64,000 nucleotides of DNA from Methanobacterium sp. UBA294 (GCA_002494495.1 DACB01000016.1:93593-157592); one strand, 5' to 3'. Positions 42,945 through 52,937 are shown, numbered from the stretch's first letter. Program-made: numbers and translations. Notes: a model not told the origin generated them from the sequence alone.

Positions 42945-44558
42945 TTATACTGCATATTTCATCAATATGGAACCTAATTTATCAAATACTGATTTTAATG
43001 GCCCTAACCTGTAACCTAATTTTAAAAATGCCTCCACATCAGATTTTTTAACACCACCAATCAGAGTTAAGATGACTATGTAAACCAGTATTCCAATAAA
43101 TGAGGCTATTATTATGTAAATAAATGCGAATATCTGGGCTAATGGTATGCCAGCATAGAAGCTAGTGTACGCATAGGTAGTAGGAATTAAAAGAAGAATT
43201 CCAGCCATTAAGAGTGATGCAACTACTATTTTACCTAGACTTACCCATTCAAGTGTTGTTCTTGCCAGTTTAAGGATTCCCCCGGCCGTGGTTATCATGA
43301 GTACTAAGGTTGCCACGGTAGTTGCTAGAGCAGCCCCATTTATTCCGTAAATAGGTACAAGAAGTACACTTAAGCCTAATTCAATGACAACTGCTATTCC
43401 CAGTGTTATCATTGGTATAACTGGTTTACCCATGCCCTGAGCCACACTACCAGAGACTGTGTATAATGTAAAAAACAGCATGCCCACGGCTAATATCTGC
43501 AGTGCCCCAGTCCCCAATTCATAGCCTGGGAAAAGCAGGCTGAGTATAGGACGGGCGAATACAGTTATTCCTAAGGACATAGGGAGTACCAGGATTGTCA
43601 CGTAACGAAATGCCTGATTGATATAGGTATTGAATAACTGGTGGTTTTTAGTGCTTAATGCTGCTGCTGTAGCCGGTAGAACTGCAGTAGCCACAGCCAT
43701 ACTAATCGTGAGTGGAATACGGGCTATGGGGCTTCCTATACCATAGTAACCCACCCATTCACTGGTCATGTATATTCCAATGATCCATGTACCAATATCA
43801 TACATGAAAAGTTCACCCAGAGCAGTTAAGTATACTGGGATGGAGAACAGGAACAGCATCTTAAACAGACTTAACTCCTTTCTCCAGGTAAATTTTTCCT
43901 CCGGGTTTTCCGGGTTATCATAACTGGAATTTTTAAGTTTAACCCATATATACTTCCGGAATATAATTAATGCAGCCAGTCCTGTTATCATGTAACCTAT
44001 TGCAGTACCAATTACTGCACCTGCCACATAAAAATTGGCCAGCACCAGTAAAACTGCAAATATAATGGTACTAATCTGTTCAACAGCTTTTGTCGCATTT
44101 ATGAAGTTCATTTCATAGTATCCCTGGAATATGCCTTTTATCTCCCCAGATATGACACTGAAGGGAGTAATAAGAGCAACGCATTGGAATGGTAGCACTG
44201 CTTCAGGGTTATGGAACAGATGTAATGCTAAAGGTTCAGCCAGAATATATATTATGAAGCTTAAAATAAGGCCCAAAGTTAAAACCAATTTAAAGGAAGA
44301 TTTTATTATTTGCTTTATCATATTTTTCTGGCCAACAGCTTCATACTGGGCTATATATTTGGCAATAGCTGGGGGTATTCCTCCTTCAGCAGATAACTGT
44401 AAAACGCCTATCAAGGGCAGGGTTAAGGTAAAGATTCCGTAACCAGCAGGTCCTAATAGGGATGCCATGGAAAAGCGGTAAATGAAACCGCCTACCCTAA
44501 AAATTAAAGAGCCTATGAGTATTATTAAACTGCCCTTTGCTATTTTTGTATCGCTCAT
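42945..44558 (-). CDS. Polysaccharide/lipid flippase (MOP superfamily)
   Basis: A 537-residue membrane protein with about fourteen hydrophobic helices and the N-terminal KGSLIILIGSLIFRVGGFIYRF of polysaccharide-biosynthesis (PST/MurJ-like) flippases. It probably moves a lipid-linked wall or surface glycan precursor across the membrane; a role in pseudomurein export is possible. An inverted repeat lies upstream of its start. Confidence 0.85.
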   Translation of the reverse strand: MSDTKIAKGSLIILIGSLIFRVGGFIYRFSMASLLGPAGYGIFTLTLPLIGVLQLSAEGGIPPAIAKYIAQYEAVGQKNMIKQIIKSSFKLVLTLGLILSFIIYILAEPLALHLFHNPEAVLPFQCVALITPFSVISGEIKGIFQGYYEMNFINATKAVEQISTIIFAVLLVLANFYVAGAVIGTAIGYMITGLAALIIFRKYIWVKLKNSSYDNPENPEEKFTWRKELSLFKMLFLFSIPVYLTALGELFMYDIGTWIIGIYMTSEWVGYYGIGSPIARIPLTISMAVATAVLPATAAALSTKNHQLFNTYINQAFRYVTILVLPMSLGITVFARPILSLLFPGYELGTGALQILAVGMLFFTLYTVSGSVAQGMGKPVIPMITLGIAVVIELGLSVLLVPIYGINGAALATTVATLVLMITTAGGILKLARTTLEWVSLGKIVVASLLMAGILLLIPTTYAYTSFYAGIPLAQIFAFIYIIIASFIGILVYIVILTLIGGVKKSDVEAFLKLGYRLGPLKSVFDKLGSILMKYAV

Positions 44559-44615
44559 AAAAAATTTCCTTATAATAGAATTAATTAAATTTATGTTTTA
44601 GATTATAATTATTAA

Positions 44616-44634
44616 AACTTGTTTAAATCAAGTT
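44616..44634. promoter_or_regulatory. Inverted repeat upstream of the flippase gene
   Basis: AACTTG and CAAGTT are perfect complements around TTTAAAT, 58-76 bases before the flippase start. It may be an operator. Confidence 0.4.
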
Positions 44635-44719
44635 ACAAGCTTTGGTTTTTAAATATATAAAATCTTCCCAAAAAAAAAGATAATAATATTAATTTAACTT
44701 GGAAAAATTCCTTTTTTAA

Positions 44720-45073
44720 TCATGGAATCCTTCGGACCATTATTTCATCATCATCACGGATGTTTCTAAATAGTTCCAGATTAGATTTAACCTTCCCTAT
44801 ATGATTAACTGGTGAGGCTGGCTGCGATTCACCATAGAATATACATAATGCAGCTCCCGGTGGCCAGTATGATAGGTCGCCTTTACTTGCATCAGGGGAT
44901 TGGTTTTCATACTCCAATTCAAGTGGTATGATGAAATATACTTCATCAAGCCACTGTTTGACTTTTCCTTCCATTGGAAGATTTTTATATAACCGGGCGG
45001 CTGTTTCTGGATTTCTCTCATCCAACCTGATCCGGGCTCTGCCCTTTCCTGCTACTTTAACTTCTATTTCCAT
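44720..45073 (-). CDS. Cyclophilin-like fold protein (DUF369 family)
   Basis: A 117-residue protein with an early EVKVAGKGRARIRL strand, and YWPPGAALCIFYG and PVNHIGKV motifs, which match the cyclophilin-like beta-barrel family of archaea and bacteria (COG2164-type). The catalytic residues of true prolyl isomerases are not evident. Function unknown. Confidence 0.82.
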   Translation of the reverse strand: MEIEVKVAGKGRARIRLDERNPETAARLYKNLPMEGKVKQWLDEVYFIIPLELEYENQSPDASKGDLSYWPPGAALCIFYGESQPASPVNHIGKVKSNLELFRNIRDDDEIMVRRIP

Positions 45074-45119
45074 GAATAATCCCTTTTTAATTTAAAATAA
45101 TATAAAAATTTTTATTTTT

Positions 45120-45389
45120 TTATTTTTTTTCTTTTTCCATGTACTCCTTAATTTTGCGCTCTTCCCATTCTTTGTTAAATATTCCGCGTCTTGAAATACT
45201 GAGTCCATGGGAAAGTAAGCCAATTCCCCAGAAAAATGTTACAAATAAAAACCACGGAAACCCAGGAAATGTTGTAAATAAATAAATAACCATTAAAAAT
45301 ACATTCACTATTATATATGCTGTTAAATGCCCGTAAAATCCTTTAAGATCTTCTACCCTTTCTTTTGCTCTCTGATAATCAGCATCCAT
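45120..45389 (-). CDS. 2TM-domain membrane protein
   Basis: An 89-residue protein with an N-terminal amphipathic, charged helix (RAKERVEDLKGFYGHL), two membrane helices, and a KEWEERKIKEYMEKEKK tail. This is the small 2TM-domain family, sometimes fused to kinases or LytTR regulators. Function unknown. Confidence 0.85.
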   Translation of the reverse strand: MDADYQRAKERVEDLKGFYGHLTAYIIVNVFLMVIYLFTTFPGFPWFLFVTFFWGIGLLSHGLSISRRGIFNKEWEERKIKEYMEKEKK

Positions 45390-45444
45390 TTTCTATTCCC
45401 CTTTTTTTTATATCTGTACTTAATATTTAATCAATCATTAATAC

Positions 45445-46116
45445 TTACTTCGATTTAAATTCATCCATTATAAAAACGCTGTGGGATGTTCCTATCCTGT
45501 TTGCACCAGCTTTCAACATATCCAGTGCCTTTTTTAGATCTCTTATCCCACCTGAAGCTTTAACACCCATATCCTTACCCACTGTTTTTCTTAATAATTC
45601 TACATCCCCCAATGTTGCTCCTTCAAGATCTCCAAAACCAGTGGATGTTTTAACAAAATCAGCACCTGCCTCCCGGGCTATTATACATGCATCTATTTTT
45701 TCTTCATGGGATAAGAGTGCAGTTTCCAGTATTACCTTTACCACCCTTCCACCAGCAGCCTCTACAACTCCCTGAATATCCTGCTTAACCATGTCTTTTC
45801 TCCCTGATTTAAGCTGGCCTATGTTCATCACCATATCTAACTCTGATGCACCGTTTAAAACTGCCTCTTTAGTTTCATGGACCTTATCTCCAGTGGTCAC
45901 TGCCCCCAACGGAAAACCAATCACTGAACAAACTCCTATTTTACTACCCTTTAAATTTTCAAATGCCATGGACACATTGGCTGGGTTAACACATACGCAT
46001 TTAAAATTGTACAATACAGCCTCATCACATAGTTTTTTTATATTCATCTCAGAGACACCTGCATTTAGATTGGTGTGGTCTATCATATCTGCTAAATTAT
46101 CGGGTGATATATTCAT
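45445..46116 (-). CDS. deoC: Deoxyribose-phosphate aldolase
   Basis: A 223-residue class I aldolase barrel. The N-terminal DHTNLN, EVDMVMN-like ELDMVMNIGQL, Schiff-base lysine in VKTSTGF and KASGGIRDL are intact. It cleaves 2-deoxyribose 5-phosphate to glyceraldehyde 3-phosphate and acetaldehyde; in methanogens it may link to nucleoside breakdown. Confidence 0.95.
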   Translation of the reverse strand: MNISPDNLADMIDHTNLNAGVSEMNIKKLCDEAVLYNFKCVCVNPANVSMAFENLKGSKIGVCSVIGFPLGAVTTGDKVHETKEAVLNGASELDMVMNIGQLKSGRKDMVKQDIQGVVEAAGGRVVKVILETALLSHEEKIDACIIAREAGADFVKTSTGFGDLEGATLGDVELLRKTVGKDMGVKASGGIRDLKKALDMLKAGANRIGTSHSVFIMDEFKSK

Positions 46117-46159
46117 AATCTAACACTCTCGGTTAATTTTGGTGGTAGCAATTTCAATC

Positions 46160-46273
46160 TTGAAATTATATTTGAATCATCTTGAAAAAATTGTTTGAAA
46201 TTATATTTGAATCATACTATCATTGAATTCGTCCTGGGATTGAACCTGTCCCGGGATTGAACCTGTCCTGGGA
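46160..46273. repeat. Two families of short tandem repeats between elp3 and deoC
   Basis: A 21-mer, ttgaaattatatttgaatcat, occurs at 46160-46180 and 46195-46215. A second, GC-richer 17-mer, gtcctgggattgaacct, is repeated 2.5 times at 46231-46273 (one mismatch). All are in the 3' flank of elp3. Confidence 0.85.
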
Positions 46274-46289
46274 AATGGATAAAAATTTC

Positions 46290-47894
46290 TCATGGTAGTT
46301 TTTTTCCCATGTAAGGCCCTTCCTTTTTGTATCCGAATTTCCGGTAGTAATCCCTTGCTCCGATCCCGCTGTTAATTAACACCTTATTTCTATCATACTC
46401 TTCTGAGGCTATTTTTTCTGCTTCCCGTAGTAAATTTTCCCCGTAGCCCTGGTGCTGCCATAATTCTTCTTTTTTATCACCCAAGGACACCATTGAACCG
46501 TAAACATGTAATTCCCTTATAAGAGCTGTTTTATCATCTACTTCACTACGGTGTGCTTGATTTGAAGGAATTCTAAGTCTTAAAAATCCAATTAAAATGT
46601 CGGAAACCACATCTTCATAGGAGAGGAATATTTCCCGTCCGCCCCCGGCCTGATATTCCTCAGATAGAAGTTTAATACTATCTAAATTAGGTGAACTTTT
46701 TTGGTGTCCTACTTCACGACACCGTATACACTGGCATTTAATATTCTTCTCTTCCAGGGTTTGATATACCAGTTCTCCCAGATTAGACTTTTTAACACCC
46801 GCTTCTATGAGCGGGGATGGTATGTCCCTCTGTATCCGCATAGTTCTAACCCACTTGGGCAGGAGTTTCTTGATTTCCACTATTAAATCAACTGCTTCCC
46901 CTGTTGAGTAGGGTTTATAGGTTCCTTCTTGCCATAGTTTGTATAATTTAGAACCCTTAGTAACCAGGCAGGGGTAAATCTTGAGCATGTCTGGTTTGAA
47001 TCTTTCATCGGAGAATATCCGCTTAAATATCCTTATATCCCTCTCCTGGTCAGCAAAAAGTCCAGGCATCAGGTGCATAGCCACTTTAATCCCCGAATCC
47101 CGGAGTATAGCTGCGGATTCTCCCACATCCTCTACCCGGTGGCCCCTTTCTATGCGGCGGTATATGAAGTTGTAGATGGTTTGAACTCCCAGTTCAACCC
47201 GGGTCACCCCCATCTGGAGCATACGGTCCACATCCTCAATCTTACAGTAGTCAGGACGAGTTTCGAAGGTCATGCCCACACATCTCACTGGGGATCCCTC
47301 ATTCAACTTCTGCACATCTTCCAGATATGCGAATTCCCTGGATGACTGTAGATTATCATTGTATTCTATGCTTTTTACACCAAAATCATTCATGGCTTGC
47401 AGACACCGGGTAACAAACCATTCCTGATAGCATAGGGCTGCAGAAGGGAATGTTCCACCCATAACTATGAGTTCTACTTTATCCAGTGGGTGTCCTATGC
47501 TTTCAAGTTGCAACAGACGGTTGTATACTTGTAGGTAGGGGTTGAAACTGTAACGCCTACCCCTTAGGGCTGCTGGTTCTTCACCAGTGTAACTGGGTGG
47601 AGCTTTGTCACTTTCCGGGCAGTACAGACACCTACCATGTGGGCACTGGTGGGGCTGGACCATAACTGCAATGATAGCCACCCCAGAAAGCGTCCGGGTC
47701 GGTTTTTTCTTTATTATGGGGGCTATTTTGGCCCTCTCTTCAGGAGTGGCGTGTTCCAATATATCCGCATTGCTTATAAATTGAGATAAGTTGTACTCCC
47801 GGCAGGCCCTGTGCTTGACCTTTTCTAGATTCCGGTTGGTTTTGACCCTTCCATCAAGAATCTCATTAATTATAAATCTGTATGCCTCTTGCAT
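46290..47894 (-). CDS. elp3: Elp3, tRNA uridine-34 carboxymethyl-modifying radical SAM/acetyltransferase
   Basis: The radical SAM motif is C84-x4-C89-x2-C92 (QCPHGRCLYCPE). A zinc-binding CQCIRCREVGH motif follows in the middle, and the last ~110 residues are the GNAT acetyltransferase domain (HGYGENLLREAE-like HQGYGENLLREAEKIA). This is the classic archaeal Elp3 layout and length (534). It modifies wobble uridines in tRNA. Confidence 0.97.
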   Translation of the reverse strand: MQEAYRFIINEILDGRVKTNRNLEKVKHRACREYNLSQFISNADILEHATPEERAKIAPIIKKKPTRTLSGVAIIAVMVQPHQCPHGRCLYCPESDKAPPSYTGEEPAALRGRRYSFNPYLQVYNRLLQLESIGHPLDKVELIVMGGTFPSAALCYQEWFVTRCLQAMNDFGVKSIEYNDNLQSSREFAYLEDVQKLNEGSPVRCVGMTFETRPDYCKIEDVDRMLQMGVTRVELGVQTIYNFIYRRIERGHRVEDVGESAAILRDSGIKVAMHLMPGLFADQERDIRIFKRIFSDERFKPDMLKIYPCLVTKGSKLYKLWQEGTYKPYSTGEAVDLIVEIKKLLPKWVRTMRIQRDIPSPLIEAGVKKSNLGELVYQTLEEKNIKCQCIRCREVGHQKSSPNLDSIKLLSEEYQAGGGREIFLSYEDVVSDILIGFLRLRIPSNQAHRSEVDDKTALIRELHVYGSMVSLGDKKEELWQHQGYGENLLREAEKIASEEYDRNKVLINSGIGARDYYRKFGYKKEGPYMGKKLP

Positions 47895-48075
47895 ATGATT
47901 ATAAACTCCATTTAAGTTAATTAAAAAGTAGTTTAGATGATTTTTATTTTTCTTTATAATATAATCTTTAAAAAATTTTAGATAAATTCTTTTTAAAATT
48001 TAGTTCTTAAAATTTTAGTTTATTCTTTTAAAAATTATAGTTACATTATCTTAAAAAATTTGTCTTTAAAATAAT

Positions 48076-49134
48076 TTAAGAGTTCATAGTACCTTTTCTA
48101 ATTTCCATGGCCTTCATTATATCTGTTTTAGATATTATTCCCACCAATCTACCCCCTTCAATCACTGGCAATCGACCCACTTTGTTTATGTTCAACTTTT
48201 CCATTACGGTTGCAACATCCTCATCAGGGCTGGTTACCAGTACATCCCGGGTCATGAACTCCTCCACAGGCAAATTTTTTTTTTCTTCTGGCACAGGAGA
48301 TAGATCATGAAAAGTTATGATACCTACAAGGTTTTCCCCATCATACACGGGATAACCCATATGTCTGTGCCTAAATATAAGTCTAAAAACCTCATTTACA
48401 GTGTCTGTGGGCTTCACTGTTTTCACTTCCCCAGTCATTATGTCTTCCACGTTTATTCCCTCCAGAAGCGTGTTTAAAAGAACCATTTTAGATTCCTGAT
48501 CCGCTCCTAAATAAACGAAAATAGCAATGAAGATGAGGAATGGGTTGAAGAATATACCAACAATTGCCATGATAATGGCTAATGTTTTTCCAATGGAGGC
48601 TGCTGTTTCAGTTGCTTTGATGAAACTCATTTTCTGAGCAAGATACGCCCTTAAAACCCTCCCACCATCCATAGGGAATGCTGGTAATAAATTAAATGCT
48701 CCCAGCACAAGGTTCATCAGGATGAAGTAGAAAAACAGGAAATTTAAGCCAGGAGATAGAGAATCACCAAAAAATAAATATACAGGATATAATACAGCAG
48801 CTAAAACCAGGTTTACCAGGGGTCCAGCTATCGCTATCATTAACTCCTGATGAGGATCCTTGGGCAACTCCTTCATGGCAGATACTCCACCAATTGGAAG
48901 TAAAACTATCCTATCAATTTCAACCCCATATCCCTGGGCCACATATGAATGGGTTAGCTCGTGCAGCACCACAGCTGCAAAGAGAAGGGTTATAAGGACG
49001 GCTATTGTTACATCTACTCCAGGTACTAAATTAAAAATAGCCACTAGATAGATGACCACCATCAAGAGCAGGAAAGAAAAATGTAACTCCACCGGTATCC
49101 CGAATACAGTGAAGATTTTAAGTGAATATTTCAT
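48076..49134 (-). CDS. Site-2-type intramembrane metalloprotease with CBS pair (M50)
   Basis: The zinc site is H58-E-x-x-H62 (VVLHELTHSYV) with the second ligand D156 (PAFPMDGGRVLR), each within membrane segments. About residues 230-345 form two CBS domains (EDIMTGEVKTVKPTDTV; EEFMTRDVLVTSPDED) that probably sense a nucleotide. The family cleaves membrane regulators. It is divergent from the PRC-barrel gene. Confidence 0.93.
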   Translation of the reverse strand: MKYSLKIFTVFGIPVELHFSFLLLMVVIYLVAIFNLVPGVDVTIAVLITLLFAAVVLHELTHSYVAQGYGVEIDRIVLLPIGGVSAMKELPKDPHQELMIAIAGPLVNLVLAAVLYPVYLFFGDSLSPGLNFLFFYFILMNLVLGAFNLLPAFPMDGGRVLRAYLAQKMSFIKATETAASIGKTLAIIMAIVGIFFNPFLIFIAIFVYLGADQESKMVLLNTLLEGINVEDIMTGEVKTVKPTDTVNEVFRLIFRHRHMGYPVYDGENLVGIITFHDLSPVPEEKKNLPVEEFMTRDVLVTSPDEDVATVMEKLNINKVGRLPVIEGGRLVGIISKTDIMKAMEIRKGTMNS

Positions 49135-49227
49135 GATGTACTATATGTTAACTGGTTCATAATAATTTATTTAAATTGTTATCTGGATTATTTATCAGAT
49201 AATTTCCCATTTTATGGTCTTATTCGG

Positions 49228-49294
49228 ATTTATAAGTAGAGGAGATGTGTTAATAAAATGGATTTATAAAAGGGGAGATGTGTTAATAAAAAAT
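49228..49294. repeat. 33-bp tandem duplication upstream of the PRC-barrel gene
   Basis: A unit beginning gatttataa and ending gatgtgttaataaaa occurs at 49228 and again at 49261 with few mismatches. It carries a TATA-like element in each copy, so the PRC-barrel gene may have a duplicated promoter. Confidence 0.65.
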
Positions 49295-49333
49295 ATATAA
49301 CTTCAAAAACAAAACAATTAATGGTGCTAAAAC

Positions 49334-49609
49334 ATGAAGGTAACAGATTTTTTAGGAAAAAGAGTGGTGGATAAAAGGGCTATGGAAATTGGTAAAATTT
49401 CCGATGTATTTATCGAGCCTGATCAAGCCATAATTACTGGAATTGAAATATCTACTGGTGAATTTGGCCTCAGAAGAACTGATTTATACATCACACCTGA
49501 TGAGATAGATGAAGTGGGAGATTATGTTCTATTGAAAGTTGAAAAATCTGATTTAAGGAAGGTTGACGAATCAGATGAAAAAGAAAAAACCACACTGGAA
49601 TTTGACTAA
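49334..49609 (+). CDS. PRC-barrel domain protein
   Basis: A 91-residue beta-barrel protein: FLGKRVVDKRAMEIGKISDV and VLLKVEKSDLRK are typical of stand-alone archaeal PRC-barrel proteins, which are linked to cell division (CdpB-type) or RNA/photosynthetic-centre-like binding. Which of these applies is not clear from this sequence. Confidence 0.88.
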   Translation: MKVTDFLGKRVVDKRAMEIGKISDVFIEPDQAIITGIEISTGEFGLRRTDLYITPDEIDEVGDYVLLKVEKSDLRKVDESDEKEKTTLEFD

Positions 49610-49683
49610 AAAAACCACACTAGTTGAATAAAAACTATAATAATGAATAAAACACGATAAATAGTTGATTAAAACCACACTGG
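49586..49683. repeat. Spaced copies of the PRC-barrel gene 3' end
   Basis: aaaaccacactRg occurs inside the gene's last codons (49586-49598) and again at 49611-49623 and 49671-49683 after the stop. Confidence 0.65.
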
Positions 49684-49759
49684 TTTAAATAAAATCACAA
49701 TGTTTGTTAATTAACCTTAAAAAAAGTAATTCTATAAAATAATAAGGGAGGAACTAAAC

Positions 49760-50104
49760 ATGGAAGTCCATGCACAAGGAAAAAGTATCATAAAGGGTTC
49801 TCATGTACGATATACCGGTACTGGAAGTGCGGGTGAAGTATTAGATATAAAATCAGATGATGAAGGAACCTGGGCCAAGATAGACACCACGGATCTCTGG
49901 TACAATAGCGAGTTTCTTGAGCCCATAAATCCGCGAGAATATGAACGCCTCAAACTCAGGAACCAACGTCGTAAAGAAGTTTCAGCAAAGGATGATGAAC
50001 AAGAGACTACCAAATCAAAAGATGATATCGCAAAAGCTGTTAATAGCAAGAAAAAACTCGAAGACGTGGATATGAGCAACGAACTATGTGATGGTGGGGG
50101 ATAA
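49760..50104 (+). CDS. DUF2098 family protein
   Basis: A 114-residue protein with a KOW/SH3-like N-terminal half (KGSHVRYTGTGSAGEVLDIK ... WAKIDTTDLWYN) and a charged, disordered-looking tail. This is the methanogen-wide DUF2098 family. Function unknown. It has a good GGGAGG ribosome site. Confidence 0.85.
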   Translation: MEVHAQGKSIIKGSHVRYTGTGSAGEVLDIKSDDEGTWAKIDTTDLWYNSEFLEPINPREYERLKLRNQRRKEVSAKDDEQETTKSKDDIAKAVNSKKKLEDVDMSNELCDGGG

Positions 50105-50438
50105 AACCCTATTTTATTTTATTGATTTAAATTGATTTTAAGAGTGACTCTAAAAGAATTATTTTAATATTTTGAGAATTACGGTTTTTTTTTGAATTAA
50201 CATTGGATGTTTTATATTTGAGTTTAAATTTCAGGGAATGTCAAATTTGAGACTACACTTTTCAAATATCCCGAGGTAATGACTTCATTTTAAATAATAT
50301 TAAATTAACCATCGGTAGTTAATGTTTTAGGTATTTCTAACTGATGAGAGAATCCAGGAAAAAGATTGGATTTAATAGTAATAATTACATTTAAAATAAT
50401 AGAATAAAATAGAATAGAATAATTAGAGGGGGGAAATT
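50105..50438. other. Intergenic region between DUF2098 and EFR1 genes
   Basis: 334 bp, AT-rich. A short inverted repeat (ttttaagagtgactctaaaa, 50132-50151) and a nine-T run (about 50186-50194) probably end the DUF2098 transcript. The right side contains the EFR1 promoter and an AGAGGGGGG ribosome site. No gene is seen. Confidence 0.4.
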
Positions 50439-51230
50439 ATGAATAATAGCGATATCATCGATTTTTATTATTTCTCTGGTACTGGAAACACCCTTTTAGT
50501 GGTTAAAGAAATGAAGAAAACCTTCGAAACAAAAGACATCACCACTAATATGTTTAAAATAGAAGAATCAAACCCAAATAAAATCAACCCAAATCATACC
50601 ATCGGTTTGGGTTTTCCTGTTGCTGAACTATCCACCTATAAATTTGTCTGGGAATTTATTAAATCATTACCAAAAACAGAGGGAACAGAAATATTTATGG
50701 TAGATACACTTGCAGGATTTTCTGGCGGAATTGTAGGGCCGGTTAGGCGGATCATTGGAAAAAAAGGCTACCAGCCCATAGGGGCCTGTGAAATAGTAAT
50801 GCCTCCTAATATTTTCTATATTGAAGATGAAGAAGTATGTGAAAAGAAGGTGAAAAAGGGACTTAAAAAGGCCCGAAAGTATGCAGATGCACTGATAAAA
50901 GGGAATTCTCATTGGGGTAGAGTACCTATACTTTCTGACGCCATTTACTACACTTCATTAGTTGGACTGAAAGTAACTGAAACCAATTTAAACCAGAAAT
51001 TATTGAGTTTAAATCCAGATTTTCACCGTTGCAGTAAATGTGGAATTTGCTACAGGCTATGCCCTGTGGATAATATTAAAATAGATGAAGAACAGTATCC
51101 AGAACATCTAAACCACTGCCAATACTGTTTAAGATGCACTTCATTTTGTCCAAAAAAAGCCATACCCTGCCCAATAAATTATAAAGGGAATACATATCGG
51201 GCCATAAAAGCAAAAGAACTTTTAAACTAA
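50439..51230 (+). CDS. EFR1-family flavodoxin-ferredoxin fusion
   Basis: A flavodoxin-like N-terminal half with YYFSGTGNTLL binds FMN, and the C-terminus has two 4Fe-4S motifs, CSKCGICYRLCP and CQYCLRCTSFCP. The EFR1 family supplies electrons to unknown partners in anaerobes. Length 263 is normal. The next gene, of unknown function, follows by about 45 bases. Confidence 0.92.
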   Translation: MNNSDIIDFYYFSGTGNTLLVVKEMKKTFETKDITTNMFKIEESNPNKINPNHTIGLGFPVAELSTYKFVWEFIKSLPKTEGTEIFMVDTLAGFSGGIVGPVRRIIGKKGYQPIGACEIVMPPNIFYIEDEEVCEKKVKKGLKKARKYADALIKGNSHWGRVPILSDAIYYTSLVGLKVTETNLNQKLLSLNPDFHRCSKCGICYRLCPVDNIKIDEEQYPEHLNHCQYCLRCTSFCPKKAIPCPINYKGNTYRAIKAKELLN

Positions 51231-51275
51231 AATAAAAATAAAAGATATATTGAAAATCTTTAATAGGGGATATAC

Positions 51276-51890
51276 ATGACCGATTATAGTTTAGATGATA
51301 AAAGGCTGGACATAAAAAAATTGGCCCATGAAGTACTTGAAAATGAACAGTTATTTAATGAATTGCTATCTGGAGTTAAATCCAAAGACGACACCATCAG
51401 ATCAAACAGTTTCAAAACTCTTCTACTGATTAGTGAAGAAGAACCAGAATTCTTATACCCAAAATGGGATTATTTTCAGGAGATGCTTAAGAGCCCCAAC
51501 AGCTACCATAAGTACGTAGCCATCTACATCCTGGCCAACCTAACCAGTGTAGATGAGGAAAATAGGTTCAACGATATATTCCATGACTACTATGGGATAT
51601 TTGGTGGTGAGAAAGTAATGACTGCATCCCACGTAGCATTGAATTCACCAAACATCATAAAAAACAAGCCAGAGTTAGAATCAAAAATAATTGAAACCTT
51701 TTTAAACATCGATACCATTCATAAGGGTAAGCAGAAGGAACTGGTGAAGGCCTATATCATAGAAGCTTTGATAAAGATCTATCCAGATGCTCATGATAAA
51801 GATAAAATCCAGGAGTTTGTAGAATCACAACTTGAAAGTTCAAGTCCAAAGACCAGGGACCTGGCCTCCTGTTTCCTGGATATATGTTAA
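51276..51890 (+). CDS. HEAT/ARM-like helical repeat protein
   Basis: A 204-residue, almost all-helical protein whose segments (DDTIRSNSFKTLLLISEEEP; KYVAIYILANL; SPKTRDLASCFLD) resemble HEAT-like repeats. No more specific family recognised. It follows the EFR1 gene in the same direction. Confidence 0.7.
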   Translation: MTDYSLDDKRLDIKKLAHEVLENEQLFNELLSGVKSKDDTIRSNSFKTLLLISEEEPEFLYPKWDYFQEMLKSPNSYHKYVAIYILANLTSVDEENRFNDIFHDYYGIFGGEKVMTASHVALNSPNIIKNKPELESKIIETFLNIDTIHKGKQKELVKAYIIEALIKIYPDAHDKDKIQEFVESQLESSSPKTRDLASCFLDIC

Positions 51891-51938
51891 AATAAAAGTA
51901 TATATACCTTGAACATCCATAATAATTTTGTTGATAGA

Positions 51939-52250
51939 ATGGGTAAGAGTATAATGGTCCATACACTTCCTGATAGAAAAAATAACTTCAGAATTTGGGT
52001 AGACAAGGTCAAGTCACCCAACAAATACCATGATAAACAGGTTAAAAAATCTGTATATATCCGCGGATCAGGGAAACTTTCAGGTAAAATTTTTAAAAAC
52101 TGGCATAACATTCAATCAAGTTCCAGAAAAGAGTATCTGAATAAAATCAGATTAATGGAAGAAATCAGACAGCGGAAATTAGATGAAAAAATAGTTAACT
52201 TCGTTTACGCCCCCAGGTATGCCTCTCCCATCAGTTCAGGAAGTAAATAA
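51939..52250 (+). CDS. Hypothetical basic protein
   Basis: About 100 lysine/arginine-rich residues (WVDKVKSPNKYHDKQVKKSVY). ATG 51939 is about 35 bases after a TATA-like sequence at 51898-51906. A longer version from TTG 51909 is possible but unlikely. No motif recognised; the basic charge could suit nucleic-acid binding. Confidence 0.55.
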   Translation: MGKSIMVHTLPDRKNNFRIWVDKVKSPNKYHDKQVKKSVYIRGSGKLSGKIFKNWHNIQSSSRKEYLNKIRLMEEIRQRKLDEKIVNFVYAPRYASPISSGSK

Positions 52251-52378
52251 ATTTAATTTTAGTATTCATTCCATAGTTAGTATGATCTTCAATTAACTTT
52301 CTGATTATCACGAACACATCTTTTATATCCCATTTTAATTTTTTTTATCCCATTTTAGAAATTGAAAAATAATATTAA

Positions 52379-52924
52379 TCAGTTTACACTTGGATCCTGG
52401 ATGGATACGCAGAACCGACACAGGGCGCTGGGAGTATCAAGCTGTTTCTGTCTCACTGGACATAGATATTGACCATCTATGAATTTTAACTTAAATCCAC
52501 CCGGAAAAATGGTCCCTACAGGATGGACGGGTTCTTCCTTGATGAATGTACTATAGAGGGCTATTATCCTGGCTATCTTTAGAAAACACAGCTCATTAAC
52601 GCTTTTCGCATCTGCCTTTTGCAACTCCAGAACATTTAGAAAGTCTTTAAGCTTAGCAACATCTACATTACCAGTATAATCCCCCTCATCATCCTTTACG
52701 TCCTTTATTTTGGTTAAATATGCCTTGGAAAATCTTTCTATGTAATCCTCTCTGTAAGGGGATTGCATATACTTAGCATCTTCCTTTAAAAAATCGGTTG
52801 CCTTCATTATCTTCCAGATATCAACCTCTGAAGCCTCAACTTTTATGATGGAAAGGAGATCTTCTTTACTCAATTCATCGTAATCATGAAGTTTGTTCAG
52901 TTCATCAAGTTCCTTTACTGTCAA
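52379..52924 (-). CDS. DUF2115 family protein
   Basis: A 181-residue helical protein ending in CPVRQKQLDTPSALCRFCVS, the conserved Cys motif of the methanogen DUF2115 (UPF0305) family. Start is TTG 52924 after a GGGGT site. It follows hel308 by 13 bases on the same strand. Function unknown. Confidence 0.85.
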   Translation of the reverse strand: MTVKELDELNKLHDYDELSKEDLLSIIKVEASEVDIWKIMKATDFLKEDAKYMQSPYREDYIERFSKAYLTKIKDVKDDEGDYTGNVDVAKLKDFLNVLELQKADAKSVNELCFLKIARIIALYSTFIKEEPVHPVGTIFPGGFKLKFIDGQYLCPVRQKQLDTPSALCRFCVSIQDPSVN

Positions 52925-52937
52925 AATTCTACCCCTG

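Noticed and set aside
44131..44442. 103-residue plus-strand reading frame inside the flippase gene
   Set aside because: It is antisense to a clear membrane protein gene, has no ribosome site and no family features.
46231..46273. 17-bp repeats considered as CRISPR or riboswitch
   Set aside because: There are only 2.5 direct units without spacers and no conserved aptamer pattern.
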